Below are positions 16,451 through 24,807 of a stretch of 64,000 nucleotides of DNA, in pieces (position 1 is the stretch's first letter; every line of letters begins with the position of its first letter). The position numbers and the translations under genes were made by a program. Source of the stretch: Bifidobacterium sp. ESL0690 (GTDB taxonomy: Bacteria; Actinomycetota; Actinomycetes; Actinomycetales; Bifidobacteriaceae); NCBI RefSeq assembly GCF_029392315.1, contig NZ_CP113939.1, positions 1,612,001-1,676,000 of the forward strand, in the 5' to 3' direction. The notes beneath the pieces are model-generated. The model had not been told where the DNA came from, ran no database searches, and worked only from the letters and a program-made list of their open reading frames with translations.

Positions 16451-18157
16451 CTACTCACGGAAGGCACTGGTGACCGGCAATCGACGGTCGCGACCGAATG
16501 CCAGCGAAGTCACCTTGGGACCCAGCGGGTACTGGCGGCGCTTCCATTCGGCGCGGTCGACCAGGCGCATCACCGTGTCCACCGTCTTTTCATCGAAGCC
16601 GTCTTTCAAGAGATCCGCGCGACCGTGGGCCTTTTCGATGTAAGCTTCGAGCACCTTGTCGAGAAGCGCATATTCCGGCAGCGAATCGGAGTCCTTCTGG
16701 CCGGGACGCAGCTCGGCGCTCGGGGCCTTCTCGATACTGGAGACGGGAATCATCACTCCTTCTTTGAGCGGCACTCCCGCTCCCCCGTTCTCGTTGCCGA
16801 CAATCTTCAAACCTCCTACACCGACACCGGCTGCGGCCGCACAGTTGCGCCAACGCGAAAGTTCCCAGACCCGGGTCTTCAGGAGGTCCTTGATCGGGGC
16901 GTAACCGCCCACCGCGTCGCCGTAAATGGTGGAATAGCCGCAGGCCAATTCGGATTTGTTGCCGGTAGCGAGCGCCAGCAGGTTCTTGGAATTGGAATAG
17001 GCCATCACGATGACGCCACGAATGCGGGCCTGCAGGTTCTCGGCCGCCACCCCGTCAAGTTCAAGCTGGGATTGGAAGGCTTTGAACAGTGGCTCAATAG
17101 GCTGGATGTCGTAATGGGCACCGATGTTCTCGGCCAAATCGGCGGCATCGTCTTTAGAACCGTCGGAGGAATACATGCTCGGCATGGAGACGCCCTGCAC
17201 GTTTTCGCCGCCCACGGCGTCCGCGGCCATCGCCGCCGCCAGCGCTGAATCGATGCCACCGGAAAGGCCGAGCACGACGCCGGTGAAGTGGTTCTTGGCC
17301 ATATAATCCTTGAGTCCCAAAACGCAGGCCGTGTAGACTTCCTCGTCCGGGTCACGCAACGCGGCAAGCGTGCCGATCTGCTGATGCTCGGCTGCGGAAT
17401 CGAAATCGAAGTAGCTCAGGTCTTCGACGAACATCGGCGAGCGCTCGAGAAGAGTACCGTCAGCATCGACCACGAAGCTGCCGCCGTCGAAAATCAGATC
17501 GTCCTGACCACCGACCTGGTTCAAATAAATGAGCGGAGCGTCAACCTCGTGCGCACGACGAACAGCCAAATCCTGCCGAGTATGGGTCTTACCTTCTTCA
17601 TAAGGAGAACCGTTAATCGTCAGCAAAACGTCGATACCTTGACTAGCCAATTCGGCGACCGGACCACCATCCTGCCAGATGTCCTCGCAGATGGCCACGC
17701 CGACCTTCACCCCATCGATATCGAGGATCACGGAATGCTGGCCGGACTCGAAGATACGGAATTCGTCGAACACGCCGTAATTGGGCAGGAAATGCTTGTC
17801 GTAGGTCGACCAGACGGAACCGGAGTGGAGTACCACCAAACGGTTGGTGGGCTTGCCGTCGATATCGGCCGCTGAAGAAGTTCCTACAGTTCCGACCACC
17901 ACGTAAAGGTTGCCAAGGCCTTCTTTTTCGAGCGTTTGTGCCAGCTCGTCGGCCTTGTCTGCGGCGGCCTTGCGGAAGGTGGCACGGAAGGCCAAATCCT
18001 CGATCGGATAGCCGGTCAGGGTCATCTCGGGAAAAACGACGACCTGGGCCTTGTTGAGCGCGGCCATGCGCGTGAATTGCAGGACGGTGGCGGCATTGCC
18101 GTTGAGGTCACCGACGCAGGTGTCTATCTGGGCCAATGCGAAACGTAGTTGAGTCAT
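16451..18157 (-). CDS. nadE: glutamine-dependent NAD+ synthetase
   Basis: A 568-residue two-domain enzyme that amidates nicotinic acid adenine dinucleotide to NAD+. The N-terminal nitrilase-type glutaminase domain supplies ammonia: Glu in VFPEMTLTG, Lys in YDKHFLPNY and Cys in VAICEDIWQ form the triad. The C-terminal ATP-dependent synthetase domain starts near residue 290 and shows the P-loop SGGIDS. The reading frame continues upstream, but that part has no resemblance to the family; the ATG of MTQLRFALAQID matches the usual N-terminus. A hairpin follows the upstream amidohydrolase gene, so nadE has its own promoter. Confidence 0.95.
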   Translation of the reverse strand: MTQLRFALAQIDTCVGDLNGNAATVLQFTRMAALNKAQVVVFPEMTLTGYPIEDLAFRATFRKAAADKADELAQTLEKEGLGNLYVVVGTVGTSSAADIDGKPTNRLVVLHSGSVWSTYDKHFLPNYGVFDEFRIFESGQHSVILDIDGVKVGVAICEDIWQDGGPVAELASQGIDVLLTINGSPYEEGKTHTRQDLAVRRAHEVDAPLIYLNQVGGQDDLIFDGGSFVVDADGTLLERSPMFVEDLSYFDFDSAAEHQQIGTLAALRDPDEEVYTACVLGLKDYMAKNHFTGVVLGLSGGIDSALAAAMAADAVGGENVQGVSMPSMYSSDGSKDDAADLAENIGAHYDIQPIEPLFKAFQSQLELDGVAAENLQARIRGVIVMAYSNSKNLLALATGNKSELACGYSTIYGDAVGGYAPIKDLLKTRVWELSRWRNCAAAAGVGVGGLKIVGNENGGAGVPLKEGVMIPVSSIEKAPSAELRPGQKDSDSLPEYALLDKVLEAYIEKAHGRADLLKDGFDEKTVDTVMRLVDRAEWKRRQYPLGPKVTSLAFGRDRRLPVTSAFRE

Positions 18158-18252
18158 GTCTTCATCATATCCGTTTCCATGTCGCTTTTGGTAAATACCG
18201 CACACGACACCCGTCTTTGCAATGTCTTTTCCGCCACATGCAGCATAGAGAA

Positions 18253-18287
18253 ATGCCGCCCTGACCTTGAAAAGGCAAGAGCGGCAT
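18253..18287 (-). terminator. terminator-like hairpin between M20 gene and nadE
   Basis: ATGCCGC (18253-18259) pairs with GCGGCAT (18281-18287), with an inner CCTT/AAGG stem. It follows the M20 amidohydrolase stop codon by about 30 bases. Confidence 0.55.
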
Positions 18288-18317
18288 CGTAACGAATAAC
18301 CGATTAAACGTGAAAAC

Positions 18318-19466
18318 TCAGGCGAGTTCGCTTTCGACGCGCAGCAAAGCGTTGACCATGAATTCGGCAGTTGGTTTGATGGCTTCGTCCAACGCCACGA
18401 ATTCCGGACTGTGGATACCGTGATGTCCCGGCTGTCCGTTGGAACCGATCGAGCCGAAGACCAGCGGGCCCAGTTGCTGGAAGTCAGCGAAGTCCTCGCC
18501 ACCCATCGACGTGATGACCGGCACGAAAGTGGCATAGCTGGGCAGATCCTTGGCCACGGGGACAATCAGCGTGGAATCACTGACCAGCGGAACCGCAAGC
18601 TCATCCCATTTGATGTCGGCGGTGATGTCGTACGCCGCTGCCGTCGATTCGACGACCTCGCGGAAACGACGGGTGACCAGGTCGTGATCGTCCTTGTAGA
18701 AATAACGGACAGTGCCGAGGAATCCAGCAGTATCAGGAATCACATTCCACACGTCGCCGCCGTGAACCTCCGTGATGGAAAGCACCACGGGACGCAACGG
18801 GTCGATGTTGCGGCTGACGATGGTCTGCAACGAGAGAATCGTGGACGCGAGCGCCTCGATGGGGCCGGTGCCGCGATGAGGCTTTCCGGCATGGGTGCCC
18901 TCGGCGTGGAAGGTGACGGCGAAGCTCACGCAACCGGCCATCATCGGGTCTTTGCTCACCGCGATTTCGCCAGGCTTGTGGTCGGGGGTGTTGTGGGTGC
19001 CGATAAGGGCATCGACTTTGCCCAACGCGCCGGTCTCGATGACGTGGCGCGCTCCCCTGCCGGTCTCTTCGGCAGGCTGGAAGAGGATGACGGCAGTGCC
19101 CTTGATACGGTCACGGTGCTCGGCAAGCCAGAAAGCGGCAGCGAGCAGGCCGGTCATGTGGATGTCGTGGCCGCAGCCATGCATCACCCCGGGATTCTTG
19201 GAGCTGAAGGGAAGGCCGGACTGCTCGTGAATGGGCAGGCCGTCGATATCCGCGCGGACCACGACTCGCGGGCCGGGCTGCTCGCCTTTGATCTCGGCCA
19301 CCAATCCGGTCTCGAGCGGGGTATCCAACACCTCGATGCCGTGCGTGGTCAGCTGGTCGCGCAGGAATTTGGTCGTCTCATATTCCTTGAAACCAAGTTC
19401 GGGATATTGATGAAGATGATGCCTGATTGCGATCAGATCGTCGGAAATCTCCAGTTGCTCTGTCAT
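18318..19466 (-). CDS. M20-family amidohydrolase (hippurate/N-acyl-amino-acid hydrolase type)
   Basis: A 382-residue metallo-hydrolase of the M20D group, which releases amino acids from N-acyl conjugates. Metal-binding and catalytic features are visible: HxHQYPELGF at the N-terminus, GCGHDIHMTG (residues 97-106), EETGRGARH with the catalytic Glu pair, and the C-terminal HHGIHSPEF. The middle lid domain is present (GTHAGKPHRGTGPIEA). The physiological substrate cannot be read from the sequence. It sits downstream of a methionine-importer binding-protein gene in the same orientation, about 100 bases away, so a link with amino-acid scavenging is reasonable but inferred. Confidence 0.9.
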   Translation of the reverse strand: MTEQLEISDDLIAIRHHLHQYPELGFKEYETTKFLRDQLTTHGIEVLDTPLETGLVAEIKGEQPGPRVVVRADIDGLPIHEQSGLPFSSKNPGVMHGCGHDIHMTGLLAAAFWLAEHRDRIKGTAVILFQPAEETGRGARHVIETGALGKVDALIGTHNTPDHKPGEIAVSKDPMMAGCVSFAVTFHAEGTHAGKPHRGTGPIEALASTILSLQTIVSRNIDPLRPVVLSITEVHGGDVWNVIPDTAGFLGTVRYFYKDDHDLVTRRFREVVESTAAAYDITADIKWDELAVPLVSDSTLIVPVAKDLPSYATFVPVITSMGGEDFADFQQLGPLVFGSIGSNGQPGHHGIHSPEFVALDEAIKPTAEFMVNALLRVESELA

Positions 19467-19569
19467 AATGTAATACTCTTTCTTATCTGTTCCCGTTTAA
19501 GAATACCAAGCGGTTATTTTATTGCGAAACCTAAGCCATGCTTTACGTATGCGCCCTGAAGCCCACGCC

Positions 19570-20583
19570 TCACGCGCTTTGCGACTTGCGCATATCGCTT
19601 TCGACATCGCTTAAGAACCCGCGCAACTGGGAGCCGCTGTATTGGTCGGCAAACACGCAAGTGCCCTTGGACTTCTGCTGCAACGCGGCCTTGAACTCCT
19701 TAGTATGCGAGATGCCGGCGAGCTTCAGATAGAGCGGGTTGTTGATATCGGCTTTCTTGACGATGAAGACGTTGATGTAGGGGCGGGCGTGGTTGCTGTG
19801 CGGGTCGTCGCGGAAGATCGATTCGGAGGGTTTGAGCCCGGCGTCGGCCACGAAATCGTTGTTCATGATGCCGGCAGCGACATCCGGGTCGTTAAGCGAC
19901 TTGGGGACCTGCGCGCCCTTGACCGGCACGACCTTGACCTTGGAATTGGCTTCGTCGAGGTCGGCCTGGGAGGTGAACGGGGTCCAGGGGTGCTTGAGCT
20001 TGATGAGCTTGGCTTGGTCAAGCACGCCCAGGGCACGGGAAAGGTTGGTCTCGTCGTTCGGAACGGGAATGCTCGCTCCGGCCGGAATCTGTGAGACGTC
20101 CTTGTACTTGGTGGAATACATCCCGAGCGGGAAGACGCCGGTGGCGCCAATGGGCTGCAAGTCCTTGTGGTTCTTGACGTTGTAGTTGGCGAGCAGCAGG
20201 ATGTGTTGCGATTCGTTCATGTCAAGGCTGCCGGAGTCCACTGCGGGATCCTCGGAGGTGTAATCCTGAAAATCGACCAGCTGGACCGAGATGCCCAGCT
20301 TCTGCGCCTGCTGCTTGAAAACCACCCAGTCGGGATTGGTGACGCCGACCACCCCGATCTTCACCGGATTACCGGGCGTTCCTTTCGCCGCGCTTGCCTT
20401 CTTGGCGGCAAAACCGCGATAACCGAAGAAGGCGAGAGCGGCAAGCAGTACAACGACGATGACCGCGATGACGATGTTGCGTTTCGTGTGATTGACGCGT
20501 ACCGGCTCTTCTGGGCCGAGACCGCCGGCCGAAAGCTGGCTCAGATCCGGATTGGGTTGCGTATTGGGATTTGGTGATGACAT
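19570..20583 (-). CDS. metQ: MetQ/NlpA-family substrate-binding protein 1, membrane-anchored
   Basis: A 337-residue binding protein of the NlpA family, which delivers methionine (D- or L-) to MetNI. Residues 38-60 form an uncleaved-looking hydrophobic anchor after a polar cytoplasmic tail; no lipobox Cys is present, unlike most MetQ lipoproteins. The binding domain starts at VKIGVVGVTNPDW and shows VQLVDFQDYTSEDPAVDSG and YKDVSQIPAGASIPVPNDETN. It is a close paralogue of the second binding protein upstream of metN. A GGGGAACAAT ribosome-binding region precedes the ATG. It is separated from metI by 307 bases and a terminator. Confidence 0.88.
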   Translation of the reverse strand: MSSPNPNTQPNPDLSQLSAGGLGPEEPVRVNHTKRNIVIAVIVVVLLAALAFFGYRGFAAKKASAAKGTPGNPVKIGVVGVTNPDWVVFKQQAQKLGISVQLVDFQDYTSEDPAVDSGSLDMNESQHILLLANYNVKNHKDLQPIGATGVFPLGMYSTKYKDVSQIPAGASIPVPNDETNLSRALGVLDQAKLIKLKHPWTPFTSQADLDEANSKVKVVPVKGAQVPKSLNDPDVAAGIMNNDFVADAGLKPSESIFRDDPHSNHARPYINVFIVKKADINNPLYLKLAGISHTKEFKAALQQKSKGTCVFADQYSGSQLRGFLSDVESDMRKSQSA

Positions 20584-20890
20584 ATTGTTCCCCTATTGAT
20601 GATTATTGCTATGTCTTGATGGCAAGAATACACGGCGGAAACAGCGGAAAATATCGAAAAATCAAAAACAATTATCCGTATTCGTTATGACGCGTAGAAG
20701 AACCTCATGATTTCGTCAATCACATAACGCGGTCATGGCTCCAGACGTCCGTATTCCGACAATCAGCACACAAGCTACGGAAATAAAGGAAACGTCCGCT
20801 TCCTGCCGTTGAAAGCAGAAAACGGACGTCGCAATCTTCGATTTTGTCACGTTCGATATATATGAATCCGCAACAAACGAAACAAAGAAG
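20584..20890. other. intergenic region between metI and metQ 1
   Basis: About 307 bases with no gene. It holds the terminator of the metNI transcript (20791-20829) on the metI side and AT-rich DNA on the metQ side that should contain a promoter. I saw no S-adenosylmethionine riboswitch motif. Confidence 0.5.
20791..20829 (-). terminator. rho-independent terminator after metI
   Basis: ACGTCCG..TTCCTGC pairs with GCAG..AACGGACGT around a short loop; reading leftward it is followed by TTTCCTTTATTT. It lies 62 bases after the metI stop. Confidence 0.75.
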
Positions 20891-21625
20891 TTACTTCTGA
20901 CGTTTGAGGATGCGCTTGGCCAGCATGTTGGCGATGGCCTGCACGACCTGTACGAGCACGATCATGATGATCACAGCCGTCCAGGTGACGGCGGGATCAA
21001 ACTTCTGGTAGCCGTAGGAAATCGCGAAATTACCGAGGCCGCCACCGCCGATGTAACCGGCCATGGCCGACATGTCGAGAATCGAAATGAAAAGGAAAGC
21101 GTAAGCCAGAATCAGCGGTCCAAGCGCCTCGGGAATGAGCACTGTGCGGATGATGGTGAACGTCGAAGCGCCCATGGAACGCGCCGCCTCGATCACTCCC
21201 CTGTCAACCGGAACAAGATTCTGCTCGACAAGCCTCGACGTGGCGAAGGTGGCCATGATAATCATCGGGAAAATCGCCGCCGCCGTGCCGATCGACGTGC
21301 CGACGACCTTCATGGTCAACGGCTGGATCGCCGCGAGGAAGATGATGAACGGGATGGGTCGCACGATGTTGACGATGATGTCAAGGATGCGGTAGACCAC
21401 GGAATTCTCGAAAAGATTGCCGGGACGAGTGCCATAAAGAATGACGCCCAGAACCAAGCCCAGAATGCCGCCGACAACGAGGGTGATAAACACCATTTCC
21501 AGCGTCTGGGCGATGGACTGGAAGAGCATCGGCTTCAGGATCGACCAATCCTGGTCCGCCGCCAACGTGATGGTTCCCGTAGGCTTTGCCGCCAACGAAC
21601 CGGTTGCGAAATTGAACGTATTCAT
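20891..21625 (-). CDS. metI: methionine ABC transporter permease
   Basis: A 244-residue inner-membrane permease with about five to six membrane segments, of the MetI type. The coupling loop toward MetN contains EAARSMGAS and a following ALGPLILAYAF, the usual permease EAA motif. It acts with MetN and MetQ to import methionine. The start codon overlaps the metN stop by one base (TGATG), so the two are translationally coupled and made in fixed ratio. A polar N-terminus of about 30 residues precedes the first helix. Confidence 0.93.
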   Translation of the reverse strand: MNTFNFATGSLAAKPTGTITLAADQDWSILKPMLFQSIAQTLEMVFITLVVGGILGLVLGVILYGTRPGNLFENSVVYRILDIIVNIVRPIPFIIFLAAIQPLTMKVVGTSIGTAAAIFPMIIMATFATSRLVEQNLVPVDRGVIEAARSMGASTFTIIRTVLIPEALGPLILAYAFLFISILDMSAMAGYIGGGGLGNFAISYGYQKFDPAVTWTAVIIMIVLVQVVQAIANMLAKRILKRQK

Positions 21626-22839
21626 CAGTCCTGTTCCTCTTTCCCGTTGTTATCCGCATTCGTGGGCTCGGTAGCTTTATCAGCGCTATCAGCACTCTCG
21701 TTCCCCGCCAAACGCGCTTTCGGCCCACCAAGCGGCGTGGAAACCGCCGTATCGTAATCCGCCGGAGCCTGTGCCGTGCCGAAATCGAACACGTCGCTGT
21801 CACGGGACAATTCTTCAAGGAACCCGTCAATCACCGACGGTTCCCCTCCCAACTCGTAGGTCATGGCGCCTATCGCATAGCCGGTTACGGTGTCGATGCC
21901 CCCGTAAATCAGACTGGTGGAAACCCCGTATTTGGCAATAAGACCTGAAATATTCTGACCGGAAGACGGCACGACCGAATTGTCCAGCTCGCTCTGCGCG
22001 TCTTTCTGGCGGATGAGCACGGTGACGATGCGGCCGGCCCACTGACGGTGCATGTCGGAGACGCGCTCGGGATCGGGAATGCCGGAAATGGCCGTGGCGA
22101 TGAAACGCTTGGTGATCTCCTGCTTCGGCGCAGCGAAAACGCTGTAGGCATCGCCACGCTCGACCACGCGGCCGTCGCTCATCACGGCGATCCGGTTGGC
22201 GATCTTCTGCACGACGTTCATCTGGTGGGTGATGAGCACAATGGTGACGCCAAGTTGCTGATTGATCTGCTGCAACAGGTCGAGCACCTCCCCCGTCGTC
22301 TCCGGGTCGAGTGCGCTGGTCGCCTCGTCCGCCAGAAGAATCTCAGGGTTCGTGGCCAAGGCCCTAGCAATGCCGACGCGCTGTTTCTGACCGCCGGAAA
22401 GCTGGGAAGGATATTTATTGGCGTGTTCCTCAAGACCAACAAATTTCAATAGTTGATTGACACGGCGTTCCTGATAGTCCTTGCGCCAATGGTCGAGCAC
22501 CAGCGGGTAGGCGATGTTCTGCGCGACGGTTTTAGTGGAGAAAAGGTTGAACTGCTGGAAAATCATGCCGATTTTGCGGCGCAACGGGCGCAGACCGGAT
22601 TCGTTCAGCCCGGTAATGTCCTGTCCCAGAACACGTACGGAGCCGGAAGTCGGTCGTTCCAAGGCATTGATCATGCGTACCAGCGTCGATTTGCCGGCGC
22701 CGGAATAGCCGATAATGCCGAAAACGTCGCCTTTGTTGATGCTCAGCGTGACGTCATCCACCGCTCGCATCGGCTGCTTTTTGTCTTTCGACCTGAATTC
22801 CTTGACCACATGGTCGAGCTCGATGATTGCCTCGCTCAT
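21625..22839 (-). CDS. metN: methionine ABC transporter ATP-binding protein
   Basis: A 404-residue ATPase, longer than the usual 340-350. Walker A is GYSGAGKST near residue 43, the signature is LSGGQKQRV, and Walker B is ILLADEAT. A C-terminal NIL/ACT-like regulatory domain (about residues 260-350) contains YGGIDTVTGYAIGAM and in homologues binds methionine to inhibit transport. The last 45 residues form an Ala/Asp/Glu-rich tail absent from model members. GAGGAAT precedes the ATG. It is coupled to metI downstream and lies 143 bases after the second metQ, with a stem-loop in the gap. Confidence 0.95.
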   Translation of the reverse strand: MSEAIIELDHVVKEFRSKDKKQPMRAVDDVTLSINKGDVFGIIGYSGAGKSTLVRMINALERPTSGSVRVLGQDITGLNESGLRPLRRKIGMIFQQFNLFSTKTVAQNIAYPLVLDHWRKDYQERRVNQLLKFVGLEEHANKYPSQLSGGQKQRVGIARALATNPEILLADEATSALDPETTGEVLDLLQQINQQLGVTIVLITHQMNVVQKIANRIAVMSDGRVVERGDAYSVFAAPKQEITKRFIATAISGIPDPERVSDMHRQWAGRIVTVLIRQKDAQSELDNSVVPSSGQNISGLIAKYGVSTSLIYGGIDTVTGYAIGAMTYELGGEPSVIDGFLEELSRDSDVFDFGTAQAPADYDTAVSTPLGGPKARLAGNESADSADKATEPTNADNNGKEEQD

Positions 22840-22918
22840 ATTCCTCGCTTCTTAAAGTTACTGATTAACGTTCTTGCCTGACGCTTCTGCTTAAAGTTCC
22901 TGCCCGAGTATATACCGA

Positions 22919-22959
22919 ACCGATTGGCAGCGAACGAACATCGCAAGCTGCCAACCGGT
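22919..22959 (-). repeat. intercistronic stem-loop between metQ 2 and metN
   Basis: ACCGATTGGCAGC pairs with GCTGCCAACCGGT (one mismatch) around a 15-base loop. No T-run follows on the minus strand. It could lower metNI expression relative to the binding protein or protect the metQ message. Confidence 0.55.
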
Positions 22960-22982
22960 CGAAGCACCCTTCAAAGAAATCG

Positions 22983-23993
22983 TCAGTCTTTGGCCTTCGC
23001 GTCCTTTTCGACGTCCCGCAGGAAGCCCTGCAGCTGCTCGGCGCTGTATTGGTCGGCCAGGGACGCGCTGTTATCCGATTTCTTCATGATACCCGCCGCG
23101 ACTTTCTTGGAGTGGAAGATCTTCACCAGCTTCAGATACGTGGGATTGTTGACATCGGCCTTGCGCGCGACGAAGATGTTGATATAGGGCCTTGCCTCTT
23201 TGGTCTCGGCGCTGTCGTGATAGATCGCGTCACTGGCCTTGAGCCCTGCATCCTTGACATAATCGTTGTTGATCACACCGGCGGAAACCTGCGGATCCTT
23301 GAGCGAATTGGCGACCTGCTCGGCCTTCAGGGGAAGCACCTTCACCTTTGAGGCGGCGGTGTCGATGTCGGCCGGGGTGGTGAACGCGGTCCACGGGTGC
23401 TTGAGCTTGATGAGGTTGGCGGATTTGAGCACGCCGAGCGCACGAGCCTGGTTGGTCTCGTCATTCGGGACAGGAACGGTGGTGCCGGCCGGGATGTCTT
23501 TGACATCCTTGTACTTGCTGGAATAGATGCCCAGCGGATAGACCGCGACGCCGCCAATCGGCTGCAGGTCTTTGTGGTTTTTGACGTTGTAGTCCGCCAG
23601 ATAAAGGATGTGCTGGAACTCGTTCAGATCAAGGTCGCCGGAATCGAGCGCCGGGTTTTCGGACGTGTAGTCCTGGAAATCCACCAGTTTGACGTAGATG
23701 CCCTGCTTTTGCGCTTCGGCCTTGAAAATCGGCCATTCCGGGCTGGTGACACCGACCACGCCGATCTTGACCGGATTGGATTCGCTGCCTTTGGCCGCGG
23801 CCGCCTTCTTCCCGGCAAACCCGCGATAACCGAAGAAAGCAAGAACCACAACCAGAACGACAACCACGGCCGCGATGATGATGTTGCGGGCGGTATGGTT
23901 CACCCGTACCGGTTCCTGCGGGCCTTGGAAGCTGTCCAAAGGCGCTTTTCCATTCGTATTGTCGGCGTTCTGCTGATCATTTTCTGACGTCAT
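22983..23993 (-). CDS. metQ: MetQ/NlpA-family substrate-binding protein 2, membrane-anchored
   Basis: With the ATG at 23993 the protein has 336 residues. It has a polar cytoplasmic tail, a hydrophobic anchor (about residues 36-57) and an NlpA-type binding domain beginning VKIGVVGVTSPEW. As in its paralogue, no lipobox Cys is present; in fact no Cys is seen in the protein. GGGGAATAAAT before ATG decides the start over one 13 codons upstream. It is first in a metQ-metN-metI transcription unit and likely supplies the main binding protein for this importer. The two paralogues share most sequence but differ in ligand-loop residues, so specificity may differ. Confidence 0.9.
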   Translation of the reverse strand: MTSENDQQNADNTNGKAPLDSFQGPQEPVRVNHTARNIIIAAVVVVLVVVLAFFGYRGFAGKKAAAAKGSESNPVKIGVVGVTSPEWPIFKAEAQKQGIYVKLVDFQDYTSENPALDSGDLDLNEFQHILYLADYNVKNHKDLQPIGGVAVYPLGIYSSKYKDVKDIPAGTTVPVPNDETNQARALGVLKSANLIKLKHPWTAFTTPADIDTAASKVKVLPLKAEQVANSLKDPQVSAGVINNDYVKDAGLKASDAIYHDSAETKEARPYINIFVARKADVNNPTYLKLVKIFHSKKVAAGIMKKSDNSASLADQYSAEQLQGFLRDVEKDAKAKD

Positions 23994-24078
23994 ATTTATT
24001 CCCCATTTCATTGGATGCGTTGTCGTAACCATACCCGTTCTTACGCTTTCGACACAACACGACAGCCAGAAAAACCTA

Positions 24079-24107
24079 TTGACATTCGTTATAACCAGTA
24101 CAATAAT
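24079..24107 (+). promoter_or_regulatory. promoter of the cyclophilin gene
   Basis: Consensus TTGACA (24079-24084) and AATAAT (24102-24107) at 17 bases, about 83 bases before the ATG. Confidence 0.55.
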
Positions 24108-24189
24108 CGTTGGAAATTCAACGTTTTACAGTGCCATGTATAGCACCGCCGGATGCTGCTCGTCCTAACAGAGTGGGAAAATATTCTTC

Positions 24190-24729
24190 ATGACAAATGT
24201 AATTATGCATACCACCGAGGGCGATATCGTCCTGAACCTCTTCGACGACAAAGCGCCGGAAACCGTCAAGAACTTCATCGGTCTCGCCACTGGCGATAAG
24301 GAATGGACCGACCCCGCTACCGGCGAGAAGTCGAACAAGCCCTTCTACGACGGGCTCACTTTCCATCGCATCATCAAAGATTTCATGATCCAAGGCGGAT
24401 GCCCGCTGGGCAACGGCACCGGCGGTCCGGGTTATGAGTTCGACGACGAGTTCGCCGATGACCTCAACTTCGACCAGCCCTACAAGCTCGCCATGGCCAA
24501 CGCCGGACTGCGTCGTGGACGCGACGGCCAGCCCCACGGCACCAACGGCTCGCAGTTCTTCATCACCACCGTGCCGACCCCGTGGCTCAACGGCCATCAC
24601 ACCATCTTCGGCGAAGTGGCGGATGACGCCGGCAAGTCCGTGGTCGACCGTCTGCAGAACCTGCCCACCGACGGCAACGACATGCCGTTGGAACCGGCCG
24701 GCATCGTTTCCGTTGAAGTCGTGAAGTAA
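24190..24729 (+). CDS. ppiA: peptidyl-prolyl cis-trans isomerase, cyclophilin type
   Basis: A 179-residue cytoplasmic cyclophilin that speeds proline isomerisation in folding proteins. It has no signal peptide. Core motifs are FHRIIKDFMIQGG (residues 58-70), with the catalytic Arg, then GPGYEFDDEF, SQFFITT and HTIFGEV. The length and the 10-residue insert after TGDKEWTDP are normal for actinobacterial members. It stands alone between the met genes and rel, convergent with rel, with a shared terminator. Confidence 0.95.
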   Translation: MTNVIMHTTEGDIVLNLFDDKAPETVKNFIGLATGDKEWTDPATGEKSNKPFYDGLTFHRIIKDFMIQGGCPLGNGTGGPGYEFDDEFADDLNFDQPYKLAMANAGLRRGRDGQPHGTNGSQFFITTVPTPWLNGHHTIFGEVADDAGKSVVDRLQNLPTDGNDMPLEPAGIVSVEVVK

Positions 24730-24747
24730 ATTTCGATTCAACAACAA

Positions 24748-24789
24748 GAAAGTCCCTCGTCATCTCAGGTTCGATGACGAGGGACTTTC
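24748..24789. terminator. bidirectional terminator between ppiA and rel
   Basis: GAAAGTCCCTCGTCATC pairs perfectly with its complement (17-base stem, 8-base loop), with A/T-rich flanks on both sides. It serves both convergent genes. Confidence 0.92.
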
Positions 24790-24807
24790 TTTATGTATTG
24801 ATAAATG

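Noticed and set aside
18158..18565. Extension of the nadE frame for 136 codons upstream of the chosen start.
   Set aside because: The added residues do not resemble NadE, overlap the end of the amidohydrolase gene on the same strand and lack a start signal.
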